The translations under genes were made by a program, and so were the position numbers. Shown piece by piece: positions 15,789 to 23,486 of a stretch of DNA of 28,020 bases. Each line of letters begins with the position of its first letter. Within the stretch, counting starts at the first letter, position 1. Source of the stretch: Phytohabitans sp036906915 (lineage in GTDB: Bacteria; Actinomycetota; Actinomycetes; Mycobacteriales; Micromonosporaceae); contig NZ_JBAKHX010000093.1 in assembly GCF_036906915.1 (NCBI RefSeq), positions 1 through 28,020 of the forward strand, written 5' to 3'. The notes under the pieces were generated by a model. It was not told where the DNA came from. It searched no databases and worked only from the letters and a program-made list of their open reading frames with translations.

Positions 15789-15911
15789 GTGTCGGCCACG
15801 GGTGATGAGCGCGACGGCGGCGGTATGGGCGAGACGCTTCTGGTAGGCGCCCTGTTGGTGCTGTTCGTCGTCGTCGTGCTGGGCTTGGTGTACATAGCGC
15901 TGCTGCGCTAG
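15789..15911 (+). CDS. small single-pass membrane protein, 40 residues
   Basis: A 40-residue protein not recognised by family. It starts with a polar stretch (MSATGDERDGGGMGET) followed by one strong membrane segment (LLVGALLVLFVVVVLGLVYI) and ends ALLR. The GTG start is preceded at four bases by GGGAGGAA, a near-ideal ribosome site, and the gene is closed by a long perfect hairpin, so a real gene is likely. An N-out or N-in orientation cannot be decided; the single Arg at the end and acidic N-terminus leave both open. Function unknown. Confidence 0.65.
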   Translation: MSATGDERDGGGMGETLLVGALLVLFVVVVLGLVYIALLR

Positions 15912-15914
15912 ACA

Positions 15915-15973
15915 CCCATCTTGTCGTTGACAAGTTCCCTCTGCGGAGGCAAACTTGTCAACGACAAGATGGG
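15915..15973 (+). terminator. hairpin with 22-bp perfect arms
   Basis: Positions 15915-15936 and 15952-15973 are perfect inverted copies (CCCATCTTGTCGTTGACAAG plus TT). The 15-base loop contains its own small stem, CCTC/GAGG. The hairpin starts three bases after the small membrane protein stop. It can act as a terminator, although no T run follows; arm content (TTGTCGTTGACAA) is itself near-palindromic and may be a protein site or a repeat shared across the genome. Confidence 0.75.
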
Positions 15974-16054
15974 AGCGTCACATGAACGGCACCGCGACCA
16001 CTGTCCTCACCGCGACCACCCTGATTAGCATCCCCACCGTCATGTTCGTAGGCA

Positions 16055-16084
16055 TTGACGCTGGTTGTGATGTTGGCCTAGCCT
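16055..16084 (+). promoter_or_regulatory. sigma-70-like promoter for the pectate lyase
   Basis: TTGACG (16055-16060) and TAGCCT (16079-16084) are 18 bases apart and match the actinobacterial housekeeping pattern. Transcription would begin near 16091, giving a leader of about 150 bases before the ATG at 16245. The leader contains a hairpin GGACGG/CCGTCC (16150-16168). No known riboswitch pattern was recognised in it. Confidence 0.55.
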
Positions 16085-16244
16085 CCAATGGTCCGGAAAC
16101 CGCTTTCTTCGGGAGGTCTATGGAGATACCGCCCTGGTCAGCTCCGCGTGGACGGCTCAAGACCGTCCCTGTGCTCTCCGCACGTTGACCTGGGCACTCT
16201 TGCTCACCCTGCCCGCAAGAGTCCCCATTGGAAGGTCAAAAAAC

Positions 16245-16994
16245 ATGTCACTACTCAGCAGGTGGCGTGGCGGCATCATCGTCGGCGCGACCGCCGTTTC
16301 TCTCGTGGCCGCCGGCGTCGTCGGCGCGCAGCTCGCGGCGGCCGACCCGCCGCCCGCGACCGGCCAGACCACCCTCACCGAGACGATGGCCGTCAGCGGC
16401 ACCTTCGACGGCGGCAACAGGCGCTTCATCGGCGGCGGCGACCTCGGTGGCGGCGGCCAGGACGAAGGCCAGGACCCGCTCTTCCGGCTCGCCAACGGCG
16501 CGAGCCTGTCGAACGTCATCATCGGCGCACCGGCCGCCGACGGCGTGCACTGCCAGGGCACCTGCACACTGCGCAACGTGTTCTGGGAAGACGTCGGCGA
16601 AGACGCCGCGACGTTCCGCGGCACCGGCGCCACCGTCGTGATCGAGGGCGGTGGGGCATTCAACGCCGACGACAAGGTGTTCCAGGACAACCGGGGCACC
16701 GGCGGTTCGGTGACGATCCGCGACTTCGAGGTCGAGACGTTCGGCAAGCTGTACCGCTCGTGCGGCAACTGCTCCACCCAGGCGCGTCGGGACGTGGTGA
16801 TGAGCGGCATCACCGCGACGGACGGCGACGTGCTCGTGGGCATCAACGTCAACTTCGGCGACACGGCGCGGCTGTCCGACATCACCCTGAACGGCGACAT
16901 CGGCGTCTGCGACCTCTTCGAGGGCAACGACACCGGCGACGAGCCGGAAAAGATAGGCGAGGGCCCCGACGGCACATCCTGCGTCCTGTCCTAG
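16245..16994 (+). CDS. secreted pectate lyase, PL3 type
   Basis: A 249-residue exported enzyme predicted to cleave polygalacturonate by beta-elimination. The N-terminus (SLLSRWRGGIIVGATAVSLV to LAAADPPP) is a Sec-type signal with likely cleavage near residue 34. The mature part is a short parallel beta-helix: FDGGNRRFIGGGDLGGGGQD, PLFRLANGASLSNVIIGAPA, ADGVHCQGTCTLRNVFWEDV, GEDAATFRG and DDKVFQDNRG are the usual PL3 coils with acidic Ca-binding positions. Length fits the family. I chose the ATG at 16245 (GGAAGG nine bases upstream) because it gives a complete signal peptide. It is single, with its own promoter and terminator. It suggests a soil or plant-associated life style. Confidence 0.9.
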   Translation: MSLLSRWRGGIIVGATAVSLVAAGVVGAQLAAADPPPATGQTTLTETMAVSGTFDGGNRRFIGGGDLGGGGQDEGQDPLFRLANGASLSNVIIGAPAADGVHCQGTCTLRNVFWEDVGEDAATFRGTGATVVIEGGGAFNADDKVFQDNRGTGGSVTIRDFEVETFGKLYRSCGNCSTQARRDVVMSGITATDGDVLVGINVNFGDTARLSDITLNGDIGVCDLFEGNDTGDEPEKIGEGPDGTSCVLS

Positions 16995-17002
16995 CCCACC
17001 TC

Positions 17003-17042
17003 GCTGAGCGCGCCGCGCGGGGCAACCTGTGCGGCGCGCAGC
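17003..17042. terminator. bidirectional terminator between pectate lyase and LysR gene
   Basis: GCGCGCCGC (17008-17016) and GCGGCGCGC (17031-17039) form a perfect 9-bp stem with a 14-base loop, extended by GCTG/CAGC outside. It stands between two convergent stop codons, which makes a shared terminator likely. Confidence 0.7.
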
Positions 17043-17046
17043 GGGG

Positions 17047-17934
17047 TCAGGGGGTGCGGAGCAGGTGGCGGACGGTCTGGATCAGGGTCATCAGGTCGGC
17101 CGTCGCGCGGTCCGGTGACCACACCAGCCCGTACGTCATCCGCAGGTCTCCCGCCGCCAGCGGCACGAACCGCACATCCGGCCGCCGCACCGTCTCGGCC
17201 AGCAGCCGCGGTGCCGCCATCGCCCCGCGCCCCGCCGCCACCAGATCCAGGGCCGCCGGCAGGTCGTCCAGGTCGGCGGCGACGAAGTGGGCGCGCAGCC
17301 GCCCCGCCAGGGCGTGCCAGACACTGCCCGGCGGGCGGGTGCGGGGCAGTAGCATGTCGCGCCCCGCGAGCTGGTCGAACGTCACCCGGGACGCGGTGGC
17401 GAGGGGGTCGCGCGCCGGCACCGCCACGTGCGTCACCGGGATGTGGAAGCGGGCCGTCGTCGCCGTACCGCGCGGAAACGGCGTGGTCATCAACGCCGCC
17501 GCGGCCCCGCCACCGGCCAGCTCCTGGGTGGCTGCGTTCCAGCCGGCGCGACGCAGTTCGACGTCGACCGACGGGGAGCGGGCGGCCAGCCGCCGCGCCA
17601 CCCGGGCCGCGAGCGCGCCGACGAGTGGGCAATAAGCGAGGCGGATGGGTCCGGTGCCGGGTTCGGCGAGCCGGGCCGCCTCTGCGGCGAACGCGGCCGC
17701 GTGCCCCAGCATCGCCTCCGCGTACGGCAACAACACCTTGCCCTCGTCGGAGAGGCGCACCTCGCGGCTGGTCCGCTCGAACAGCCGCACACCCAACGCC
17801 CGCTCCAGCCGCGCGACGGCCAGGCTGACGGCCGGCTGGGTCATGCCGAGCCGCTCGGCCGCGCGCGAAAAGCTCAGGTGCTCGGCGACCACGACGAAGC
17901 ACGCGACATCACGCTGCGCCGGGCCGGCATCCAC
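17047..17934 (-). CDS. LysR-family transcriptional regulator
   Basis: A 295-residue regulator. The helix-turn-helix lies at residues ~15-55 (LSFSRAAERLGMTQPAVSLA, then RLERALGVRLFERTSREVRL), the substrate-binding domain at ~85-290. The start is the GTG at 17934; no ribosome site precedes it, but CATACT as a -10 lies six bases upstream (17941-17946), consistent with a leaderless message. It is divergent from metE across about 70 bases, the arrangement of MetR and metE in enterobacteria. No MetR-type operator (TGAA-N5-TTCA) was seen, so methionine control is suggested by position only. Confidence 0.9.
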   Translation of the reverse strand: MDAGPAQRDVACFVVVAEHLSFSRAAERLGMTQPAVSLAVARLERALGVRLFERTSREVRLSDEGKVLLPYAEAMLGHAAAFAAEAARLAEPGTGPIRLAYCPLVGALAARVARRLAARSPSVDVELRRAGWNAATQELAGGGAAAALMTTPFPRGTATTARFHIPVTHVAVPARDPLATASRVTFDQLAGRDMLLPRTRPPGSVWHALAGRLRAHFVAADLDDLPAALDLVAAGRGAMAAPRLLAETVRRPDVRFVPLAAGDLRMTYGLVWSPDRATADLMTLIQTVRHLLRTP

Positions 17935-18005
17935 CGACCCAGTATGCCCACGAGATCCATAAGCGGCGGCAATGGAACGCCACGAGCCGCTCCCGCCAGG
18001 GCAGG

Positions 18006-20156
18006 ATGCCGCCCGTGAAGTCGACGATTCTTGGATACCCGCGCATCGGCCCGGACCGCGAACTGAAGCGCGCACTGGAGGCGTACTGGAATGGCAGGAT
18101 CGGCCGCGACGAGCTCGACCAGGTCGGTGCCGGCCTGCGGGCCCGCGCCTGGCGCAGGCTCGCGGAGCTCGGCCTGGGCGCGTTGCCGGCGGATTTCTCC
18201 GAGTACGACCATGTGCTGGACGCCGCCGTGATGCTGGACGCGGTGCCGGAGCGCTACCGGACGGCCGCCGACCCGTACTTCGCGATGGCGCGCGGCGAGG
18301 ATGGCCTGCCGCCGCTGCGGATGACGAAGTGGTTCGACACGAACTACCACTACATCGTCCCGGAGATCGGCCCGGACACGAAGTTTCGCCTGGTGGCTGA
18401 GAAGCCGCTGCGGGAGGTCCGCGAGGCGCGGGCGCTCGGCCACCGGGTGCGGCCGGTGCTGGTGGGCCCGGTGACGTTGCTGCTGCTCGCGGAGGGGCCG
18501 GCGCCGCTTTCGCGGCTGGACGACGCGGTCGAGGTATACGCCGAGCTGCTCGCCGCGCTGCGTGCCGAGGGCGTCCGTTGGGTGCAGCTGGACGAGCCGG
18601 CGCTCGTCGCCGACCGCACGCCCGCCGAGCTGGACGCCGCCCGCCGCGCCTACGACCGTCTGAGCGGTCAGTCAGACCGGCCGGAGATCCTCGTTGCCGG
18701 GTACTTCGGTGCGTTCGGCGACGCGCTGCCGGTGCTCGCCGCGACCGGTGTCGAGGCAATCGCGGTGGATCTGGTGCGCGGCGGTCCCGTCGACCCGGAT
18801 GCGTTGCGCGGCAAGACGCTTGTCGCCGGTGTGGTCTCGGGACGCGACGTGTGGCGCACCGACCTTGACGACGCGTTGCACCGGCTCCAGCCGTACGAGA
18901 ATGTCGTGGTCAGCACGGCGTGCTCACTGCTGCACGCCCCGTACGACCTCGACCGGGAGAGCGATCTGGACCCCGCGCTGCGGGCCCGGCTGGCGTTCGC
19001 GGACCAGAAGGTCGCCGAGGTGGTCGAGCTGGCGGGCCGCCTGGCGCGTGGCGAGCGCGGCGCACCGGCCCCGCGACCCACGGCGCCCGCGACCGCGCCG
19101 CGCGACGAGCGCCGCTCGCCGTACCCGGTCCGGGTCGCCGCGCAGGCGCGACTCGGCCTGCCCGCGCTTCCGGTCACGACCATCGGGTCGTTCCCGCAGA
19201 CCGGCGACCTGCGCGCGGCCCGCGCCGCGCTCACCGCCGGACGCATCCAGCAGCAGGAGTACGACGAGCGCATCGCCGCCGAGATCGAGCACGTGATCCG
19301 GGTACAGGAGCGGCTTGGGCTGGACGTCCTGGTGCACGGCGAGCCCGAACGCAATGACATGGTGCAGTACTTCGCGGAGCACCTGGACGGGTTCGCCACG
19401 ACGCGACACGGCTGGGTGCAGTCGTACGGCTCTCGGTGCACCCGCCCGCCAATCCTGCACGGTGATGTGAGGCGGCCGGCGCCGATCACGGTGCGGTGGG
19501 CGACGTACGCACAGTCCCTGACGGACAAGCCGGTCAAGGGCATGCTGACCGGGCCGGTGACGATCGTTGCGTGGTCGTTCGTGCGGCGTGACCTGCCGCT
19601 GCGGGCCGTGGTCGAGCAGGTGGCGGCCGCGGTCAGCGACGAGGTACGCGACCTGGCGGCCGCCGGCATCGGCATCATCCAGGTCGACGAGCCCGCCCTG
19701 CGCGAGCTGATGCCGCTGCGCCGCGACGAGCAGAAGGAGTACCTGGAGTGGGCGGTCCAGGCGTACCGGACGGCGACCGCCGGGGCCGGCGACAGCACCC
19801 AGATCCACACGCACCTGTGCTACTCCGAGGCGTCCGACGTCGCTGGCGCGATCGACGGGCTCGACGCCGACGTGACCACGATCGAGTCGACGCGTTCGGG
19901 CGGGCGGGTGCTGGGTGCGCTGGGTGAGTTCGAACGCGGGCTGGGCCCCGGCGTCTACGACATCCACTCGCCGCGCGTGCCCGGCGTCGACGAGGTGACC
20001 GAGCGGCTCGCGGGTGTGCTGCGCGCCCTGCCCGGCCTCTCGGCGGATCGGGTCTGGGTCAACCCAGACTGCGGCCTGAAGACCCGCACGTACGCCGAGG
20101 TCGAGCCCGCGCTCGCGGCCCTGGTCGCCGCGGCATCCCGCGTGCGCCCGAGCTGA
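18006..20156 (+). CDS. metE: cobalamin-independent methionine synthase
   Basis: A 716-residue enzyme that transfers a methyl group from methyl-tetrahydrofolate-polyglutamate to homocysteine, the last step of methionine synthesis. The N-terminal domain opens with STILGYPRIGPDRELKRALE; the C-terminal catalytic barrel opens with LPVTTIGSFPQTGDLR. Zinc ligands are visible: H603 and C605 in IHTHLCYSE, and C689 in NPDCGLKTR, with a glutamate in TIESTRSGG. Somewhat shorter than the E. coli enzyme but complete. ATG at 18006 has only AGGG close by; the GTG at 18015 has GCAGGA eight bases upstream and may be the true start. No cobalamin riboswitch fits in the 71-base gap to the LysR gene. Confidence 0.97.
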   Translation: MPPVKSTILGYPRIGPDRELKRALEAYWNGRIGRDELDQVGAGLRARAWRRLAELGLGALPADFSEYDHVLDAAVMLDAVPERYRTAADPYFAMARGEDGLPPLRMTKWFDTNYHYIVPEIGPDTKFRLVAEKPLREVREARALGHRVRPVLVGPVTLLLLAEGPAPLSRLDDAVEVYAELLAALRAEGVRWVQLDEPALVADRTPAELDAARRAYDRLSGQSDRPEILVAGYFGAFGDALPVLAATGVEAIAVDLVRGGPVDPDALRGKTLVAGVVSGRDVWRTDLDDALHRLQPYENVVVSTACSLLHAPYDLDRESDLDPALRARLAFADQKVAEVVELAGRLARGERGAPAPRPTAPATAPRDERRSPYPVRVAAQARLGLPALPVTTIGSFPQTGDLRAARAALTAGRIQQQEYDERIAAEIEHVIRVQERLGLDVLVHGEPERNDMVQYFAEHLDGFATTRHGWVQSYGSRCTRPPILHGDVRRPAPITVRWATYAQSLTDKPVKGMLTGPVTIVAWSFVRRDLPLRAVVEQVAAAVSDEVRDLAAAGIGIIQVDEPALRELMPLRRDEQKEYLEWAVQAYRTATAGAGDSTQIHTHLCYSEASDVAGAIDGLDADVTTIESTRSGGRVLGALGEFERGLGPGVYDIHSPRVPGVDEVTERLAGVLRALPGLSADRVWVNPDCGLKTRTYAEVEPALAALVAAASRVRPS

Positions 20157-20171
20157 GGGCTAGGGCCTGTA

Positions 20172-21782
20172 TCAGCGCCGGGCCTGCTGGGGCAGGGCGG
20201 TCTGGGTGCCGACGTCGCGCTTCCACGTCTGCACGTATGTCGCCGCCGTGATCCGCTCGACGTCGTCGAGCTGGAGTTCGTTGGTGACGAGGTCGACCAG
20301 CTCGGTGTGGTCGCGTCCCGGGTCGGCGGCGGGATGCCGGTCGAGTGTCGTGTGCACCAGCCGCCGCAGCGACTGGCCCCGCTGGGCGGGCACCACGCGA
20401 CCGCTGTCCTCATTGGACGGATTGGCGACGACGCGGGCGTCTTCCTGGTCCCTGGCCGGCGCGGGCACCGCGCGGCTGGTGGTTGCCCGTGGCCGGCGGC
20501 GGGGCGGCTCGGGAGTGGCGTCCGGCGGGGCGCCGATGGGGGAGCGCAGCTCCTCCAGCTCGCGCCGGACGGCGGCGAGCACCTGGAACTCCGCGCTCGC
20601 CTCGGTCAGCGCGGCCGAAACCGGTGCCCCGCCAGGCCGGCGCGCGGGACGGCCTGGCGCGGCAGGCGAGTTGCCCTCCGTGCCGTCCGGCGCGAGGGCA
20701 TCCGCGTATGGATCGGTGCCGCCCGAGCCGGCCCGATCCGGGCCGCCCGGCCACGCGGACCTGTCGGTGCCGAGCGCGTTGCCCGCGGCGACCGGACCGA
20801 TCGCCAGGGCATCGGCCCCGCCATCCAGGGCCGCACCATCCAAAGCCCTGCCATCGAACGCGGCGCCATTCAAGGCCCCGCGATCAGCGGCGGCGCCACC
20901 CGAAGCCGTGCCGCCCAGATCCGTGTCATCCAAGGCCGCGCTATCGAGTGCCGAGCCGCCCGTGGAGGTGGCCGAGCCGGTGCCCGCGACGAGCGAGGCC
21001 GCGTCGTGGGTGGGCGGGGCGAGGCGGGCCGGTGCCAGGTCGATGGCGATCAGGTCGGTGAGGCCGTCGTAGTCGGCGCGCCGGGTCAGCCCCGCCGCGA
21101 TCTCCTCCAGGTCGTACACGGCCAGCGCGATGTCCGCCGTCGCCGGGTCGACCGCGGACCGGATCTTGCGGTGCAGCACCTTGGCGATCGCCGTGTGCCG
21201 CCGCTGCCGGGCGACCTCGGCGCGCGCCGCCGCCAGCGAACCGTACAGGCCCAGGGTCGGGTCGGCCTTGGCCATCGACTTTGCCCGCCGGGTGAGGAAC
21301 GGGTGGCGCAGCCAGTGGCCGCCTACCTCGTATGCGGGCGTGGTGGGCGGAAGGTCGCCGGTGGCGCGGAGCCGGTCGCGGCGCTGGTTTTCGGTGTGCG
21401 TCAACCACACCAGGTAGCCGAGCGCTGACATGCCGGCGAAGAAACCGCCGAGGAGGTGATCGCTGTGTGCAAGCCAGTTGAACGCGACCGCACCTACCGC
21501 GATCGCGGCCGACAGCAGCCGGGAGCCGATGGCGCGCTCGCCGAGGCGGCGGCGTACGTCGGCGTTGGCGAGCACGACGATGCCGCCCAGTTCCAGCGCG
21601 CCGACCGCCGGTATCGCCGCCGCGAGCGGGATGCCGAGGGCCTCGACGGCGCCGGACACCTGGCCGGCGAGCGCGACGAGCAGCACGACCACGTAGAAGC
21701 CCTGGCGCATCACCGAGGCGCGGCGCACCGCGCGCTGGAGTGCCGCGTCGAGGGTCTCCACCGCGTGTGTTCGCCCGCTCAC
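20172..21782 (-). CDS. membrane protein with pentapeptide-like repeat linker, function unknown
   Basis: A 536-residue protein. Residues ~27-127 contain about four membrane segments (FYVVVLLVALAGQVSGAVEA, PLAAAIPAVGALELGGIVVL, LLSAAIAVGAVAFNWLA, LLGGFFAGMSALGYLVW). A conserved-looking cytoplasmic part follows (HPFLTRRAKSMAKADPTLGL, YGSLAAARAEVARQRRHTAI, DIALAVYDLEEIAAGL), faintly like the DUF2637 proteins of actinomycete plasmids. Residues ~277-326 are period-5 repeats (ALNGA, AFDGR, ALDGA, ALDGG), then a Pro/Gly/Ala-rich disordered region and a charged helical end. It starts with GTG behind GGGAGAG. It converges with metE and is divergent from the quinone reductase gene. I do not recognise a function. 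Confidence 0.85.
   Translation of the reverse strand: MSGRTHAVETLDAALQRAVRRASVMRQGFYVVVLLVALAGQVSGAVEALGIPLAAAIPAVGALELGGIVVLANADVRRRLGERAIGSRLLSAAIAVGAVAFNWLAHSDHLLGGFFAGMSALGYLVWLTHTENQRRDRLRATGDLPPTTPAYEVGGHWLRHPFLTRRAKSMAKADPTLGLYGSLAAARAEVARQRRHTAIAKVLHRKIRSAVDPATADIALAVYDLEEIAAGLTRRADYDGLTDLIAIDLAPARLAPPTHDAASLVAGTGSATSTGGSALDSAALDDTDLGGTASGGAAADRGALNGAAFDGRALDGAALDGGADALAIGPVAAGNALGTDRSAWPGGPDRAGSGGTDPYADALAPDGTEGNSPAAPGRPARRPGGAPVSAALTEASAEFQVLAAVRRELEELRSPIGAPPDATPEPPRRRPRATTSRAVPAPARDQEDARVVANPSNEDSGRVVPAQRGQSLRRLVHTTLDRHPAADPGRDHTELVDLVTNELQLDDVERITAATYVQTWKRDVGTQTALPQQARR
20805..20954 (-). repeat. degenerate 15-bp coding repeats
   Basis: Within the membrane protein gene roughly ten consecutive 15-base units encode pentapeptides with L or F, then D/N, then often G (LDSAA, LDDTD, LNGAA, FDGRA, LDGAA, LDGGA). 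The DNA units, such as GCCATCCAAGGCC-like blocks on the plus strand, are visibly related, so they probably arose by local duplication. Units in the middle have lost the L/F. Confidence 0.65.
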
Positions 21783-21906
21783 CCGAACTCTCCCATCGTC
21801 GATCGTCCTCGCGGGAGACTACTGGCCCGCGAGCGGATCATGGTTACGGCACACGTCCTGCCGGGTGCCAACTTGGTGTCGGACGCCGAGATAGGGTATG
21901 TGATCA

Positions 21907-22869
21907 ATGGATGCGATTCGAGTACTGAAGCACGGCGGCCCCGAGGTCCTGGAGCCGGCGGAGGTCGATACGCCGGAGCCCGGCCCTGGTCAGGTGCTGG
22001 TGCGGCTCGCCGCCACCGGTGTGAACTACATCGACATCTACTTTCGCACCGGGCAGTACCCGAGTGAGCTGCCGCTGACCCCCGGTAGCGAGGGCGCCGG
22101 CGCCGTCGTCGCCGTCGGTCCTGGCGTGACATCGCCGGCGGTGGGCGACCGGGTGGCGTCGACCAACCTCGCCGGTTCGTACGCGGGGTACGCGCTGGCG
22201 CCGGCGAACCGGGTCGTGCCCGTGCCGGACGGCGTCTCCGACGAGCAGGCGGCGGCCAGCCTGTTGCAGGGCATGACCGCGCACTATCTGCTGCTCGACA
22301 CGGCACCGGTGCGCTCCGGTGACACCGTGCTGGTGCACGCCGCGGCCGGTGGCATGGGCCTGCTGCTGACGCAGCTGGCCAGCCGCCTAGGCGCGCGCGT
22401 GATCGGCACGGTCTCCGCCCCGGAGAAGGAGAAGCTCGCGCGCCAGGCGGGCGCCGCCGAGGTGATCGGGTACGACGGCATCGCCGCGAAGGTGCGCGAG
22501 CTGACCGGTGGCGCGGGTGTGGCGGCGGTGTACGACGGCGTCGGGCGGACGACGTTCGACGAGAGCCTTGCGAGCCTGCGCCCGCGCGGCATCCTCGCGC
22601 TGTACGGTGCGGCGAGCGGCCCGGTGCCGCCGTTCGATCCCCAGCGGCTGCATCAGGGCGGGTCGCTGTTCCTGACCCGACCGACCCTCGCGCACTACAT
22701 CGTCGAAGACGAGGAGCTGCGCCGCCGCGCCGCCGACGTGTACGGCTGGGTGGCCGACGGCTCGCTGAGCGTGCTCGTCGGCGGCCGGTACCCGCTGGCC
22801 GAGGCGGCCCGCGCGCACACCGACCTGGCCTCCCGCCGTACGACGGGCAAGCTGCTGCTGATCCCATGA
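21907..22869 (+). CDS. NADPH:quinone oxidoreductase, zeta-crystallin type
   Basis: A 320-residue medium-chain dehydrogenase/reductase without the zinc ligands of alcohol dehydrogenases. GVNYIDIYFRTGQYP and PGSEGAGAVVAVGPGV are typical of Qor; the NADPH loop is HAAAGGMGLLLTQLASRLGA. It reduces quinones and related enones with NADPH in the cytoplasm. ATG at 21907 has no ribosome site; TTGGTG (21873-21878) and TATGTG (21897-21902) with 18-base spacing would start RNA almost at the ATG, so it may be leaderless. A carboxymuconolactone decarboxylase-family gene follows after 16 bases, pointing to a shared redox role. Confidence 0.95.
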   Translation: MDAIRVLKHGGPEVLEPAEVDTPEPGPGQVLVRLAATGVNYIDIYFRTGQYPSELPLTPGSEGAGAVVAVGPGVTSPAVGDRVASTNLAGSYAGYALAPANRVVPVPDGVSDEQAAASLLQGMTAHYLLLDTAPVRSGDTVLVHAAAGGMGLLLTQLASRLGARVIGTVSAPEKEKLARQAGAAEVIGYDGIAAKVRELTGGAGVAAVYDGVGRTTFDESLASLRPRGILALYGAASGPVPPFDPQRLHQGGSLFLTRPTLAHYIVEDEELRRRAADVYGWVADGSLSVLVGGRYPLAEAARAHTDLASRRTTGKLLLIP

Positions 22870-22885
22870 CCTGACAGGAGGTGCG

Positions 22886-23452
22886 ATGGCGGCTCGCATC
22901 GTGCCGCACGAGGAGCCCTACCATCCGCGTGTCAAGGCGTTGCTGGCGAGCATGGTTCCGCCCGACCTTCCGCCGCTGCGCGTGATGCGGACACTGGCCC
23001 GCAACGGCCCGATGGCCCGCGCCATGACTGACTGGATCGGGTACGAGCTGAGCGACGCGATCAGCGTCGACCTGCGCGCCCGCGAGCTGATCATCACGCG
23101 TACGTGCGCGCGGTGCGGCTGCGAGTACCAGTGGGGGCTGCACATCGCGGTGTGGGCCGAGCGCGCCGAGCTGACGGCTGGGCAGATCCGTTCGATCGCG
23201 CACGGCTCTGGTGCCGACCCGTGTTGGACGGATCGGCGCGACCGGCTGCTGCTCGACTTCGTCGACCAGTTGCACCAACGCTCCGATGTGGACGATGTGC
23301 TGTGGGCGGCGCTGTCGGAGTACTTCACCGAGGAGCAGCTGCTGGACCTGCTCGCGCTGTGCGGCTGGTACCACACGGTGAGCTTCCTGGTGCGGGCGGC
23401 GCGGATCGAGCGGGAGCCCGGCATCCCCGGCTTCGCCGACGTCCGAGGCTAG
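22886..23452 (+). CDS. carboxymuconolactone decarboxylase family protein
   Basis: A 188-residue all-helical protein of the AhpD/CMD group. The centre reads RELIITRTCARCGCEYQWGL followed by H. In redox-active AhpD the motif is E-x7-CxxC-x3-H; here the second cysteine of that pair is Gln (CEYQ), and two extra cysteines lie just before (CARCGC). The glutamate and histidine remain. This variant is common among larger members whose activity is unknown; a gamma-lactone decarboxylase or peroxide-linked role is possible. It starts with ATG five bases after GGAGGTG and is 16 bases from the quinone reductase, so the two are probably an operon. Confidence 0.88.
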   Translation: MAARIVPHEEPYHPRVKALLASMVPPDLPPLRVMRTLARNGPMARAMTDWIGYELSDAISVDLRARELIITRTCARCGCEYQWGLHIAVWAERAELTAGQIRSIAHGSGADPCWTDRRDRLLLDFVDQLHQRSDVDDVLWAALSEYFTEEQLLDLLALCGWYHTVSFLVRAARIEREPGIPGFADVRG

Positions 23453-23486
23453 GGCACGAGCTGGATCTTGCGCCCCACGCCCTCAG

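Noticed and set aside
15982..16188. A 68-residue open frame before the pectate lyase with a moderate ribosome site
   Set aside because: A good promoter (TTGACG-N18-TAGCCT) for the lyase lies inside it, and its translation has no recognisable pattern after the first 30 residues. More likely a leader region.
16085..16244. Possible cyclic-nucleotide riboswitch in the pectate lyase leader
   Set aside because: Such switches occur before secreted enzymes in actinobacteria, but the conserved GGGACGCAAAGCC-type core and the ydaO core are not present.
17935..18005. Cobalamin riboswitch before metE
   Set aside because: The gap is only about 70 bases, too short for the element, and the conserved B12 box is absent.
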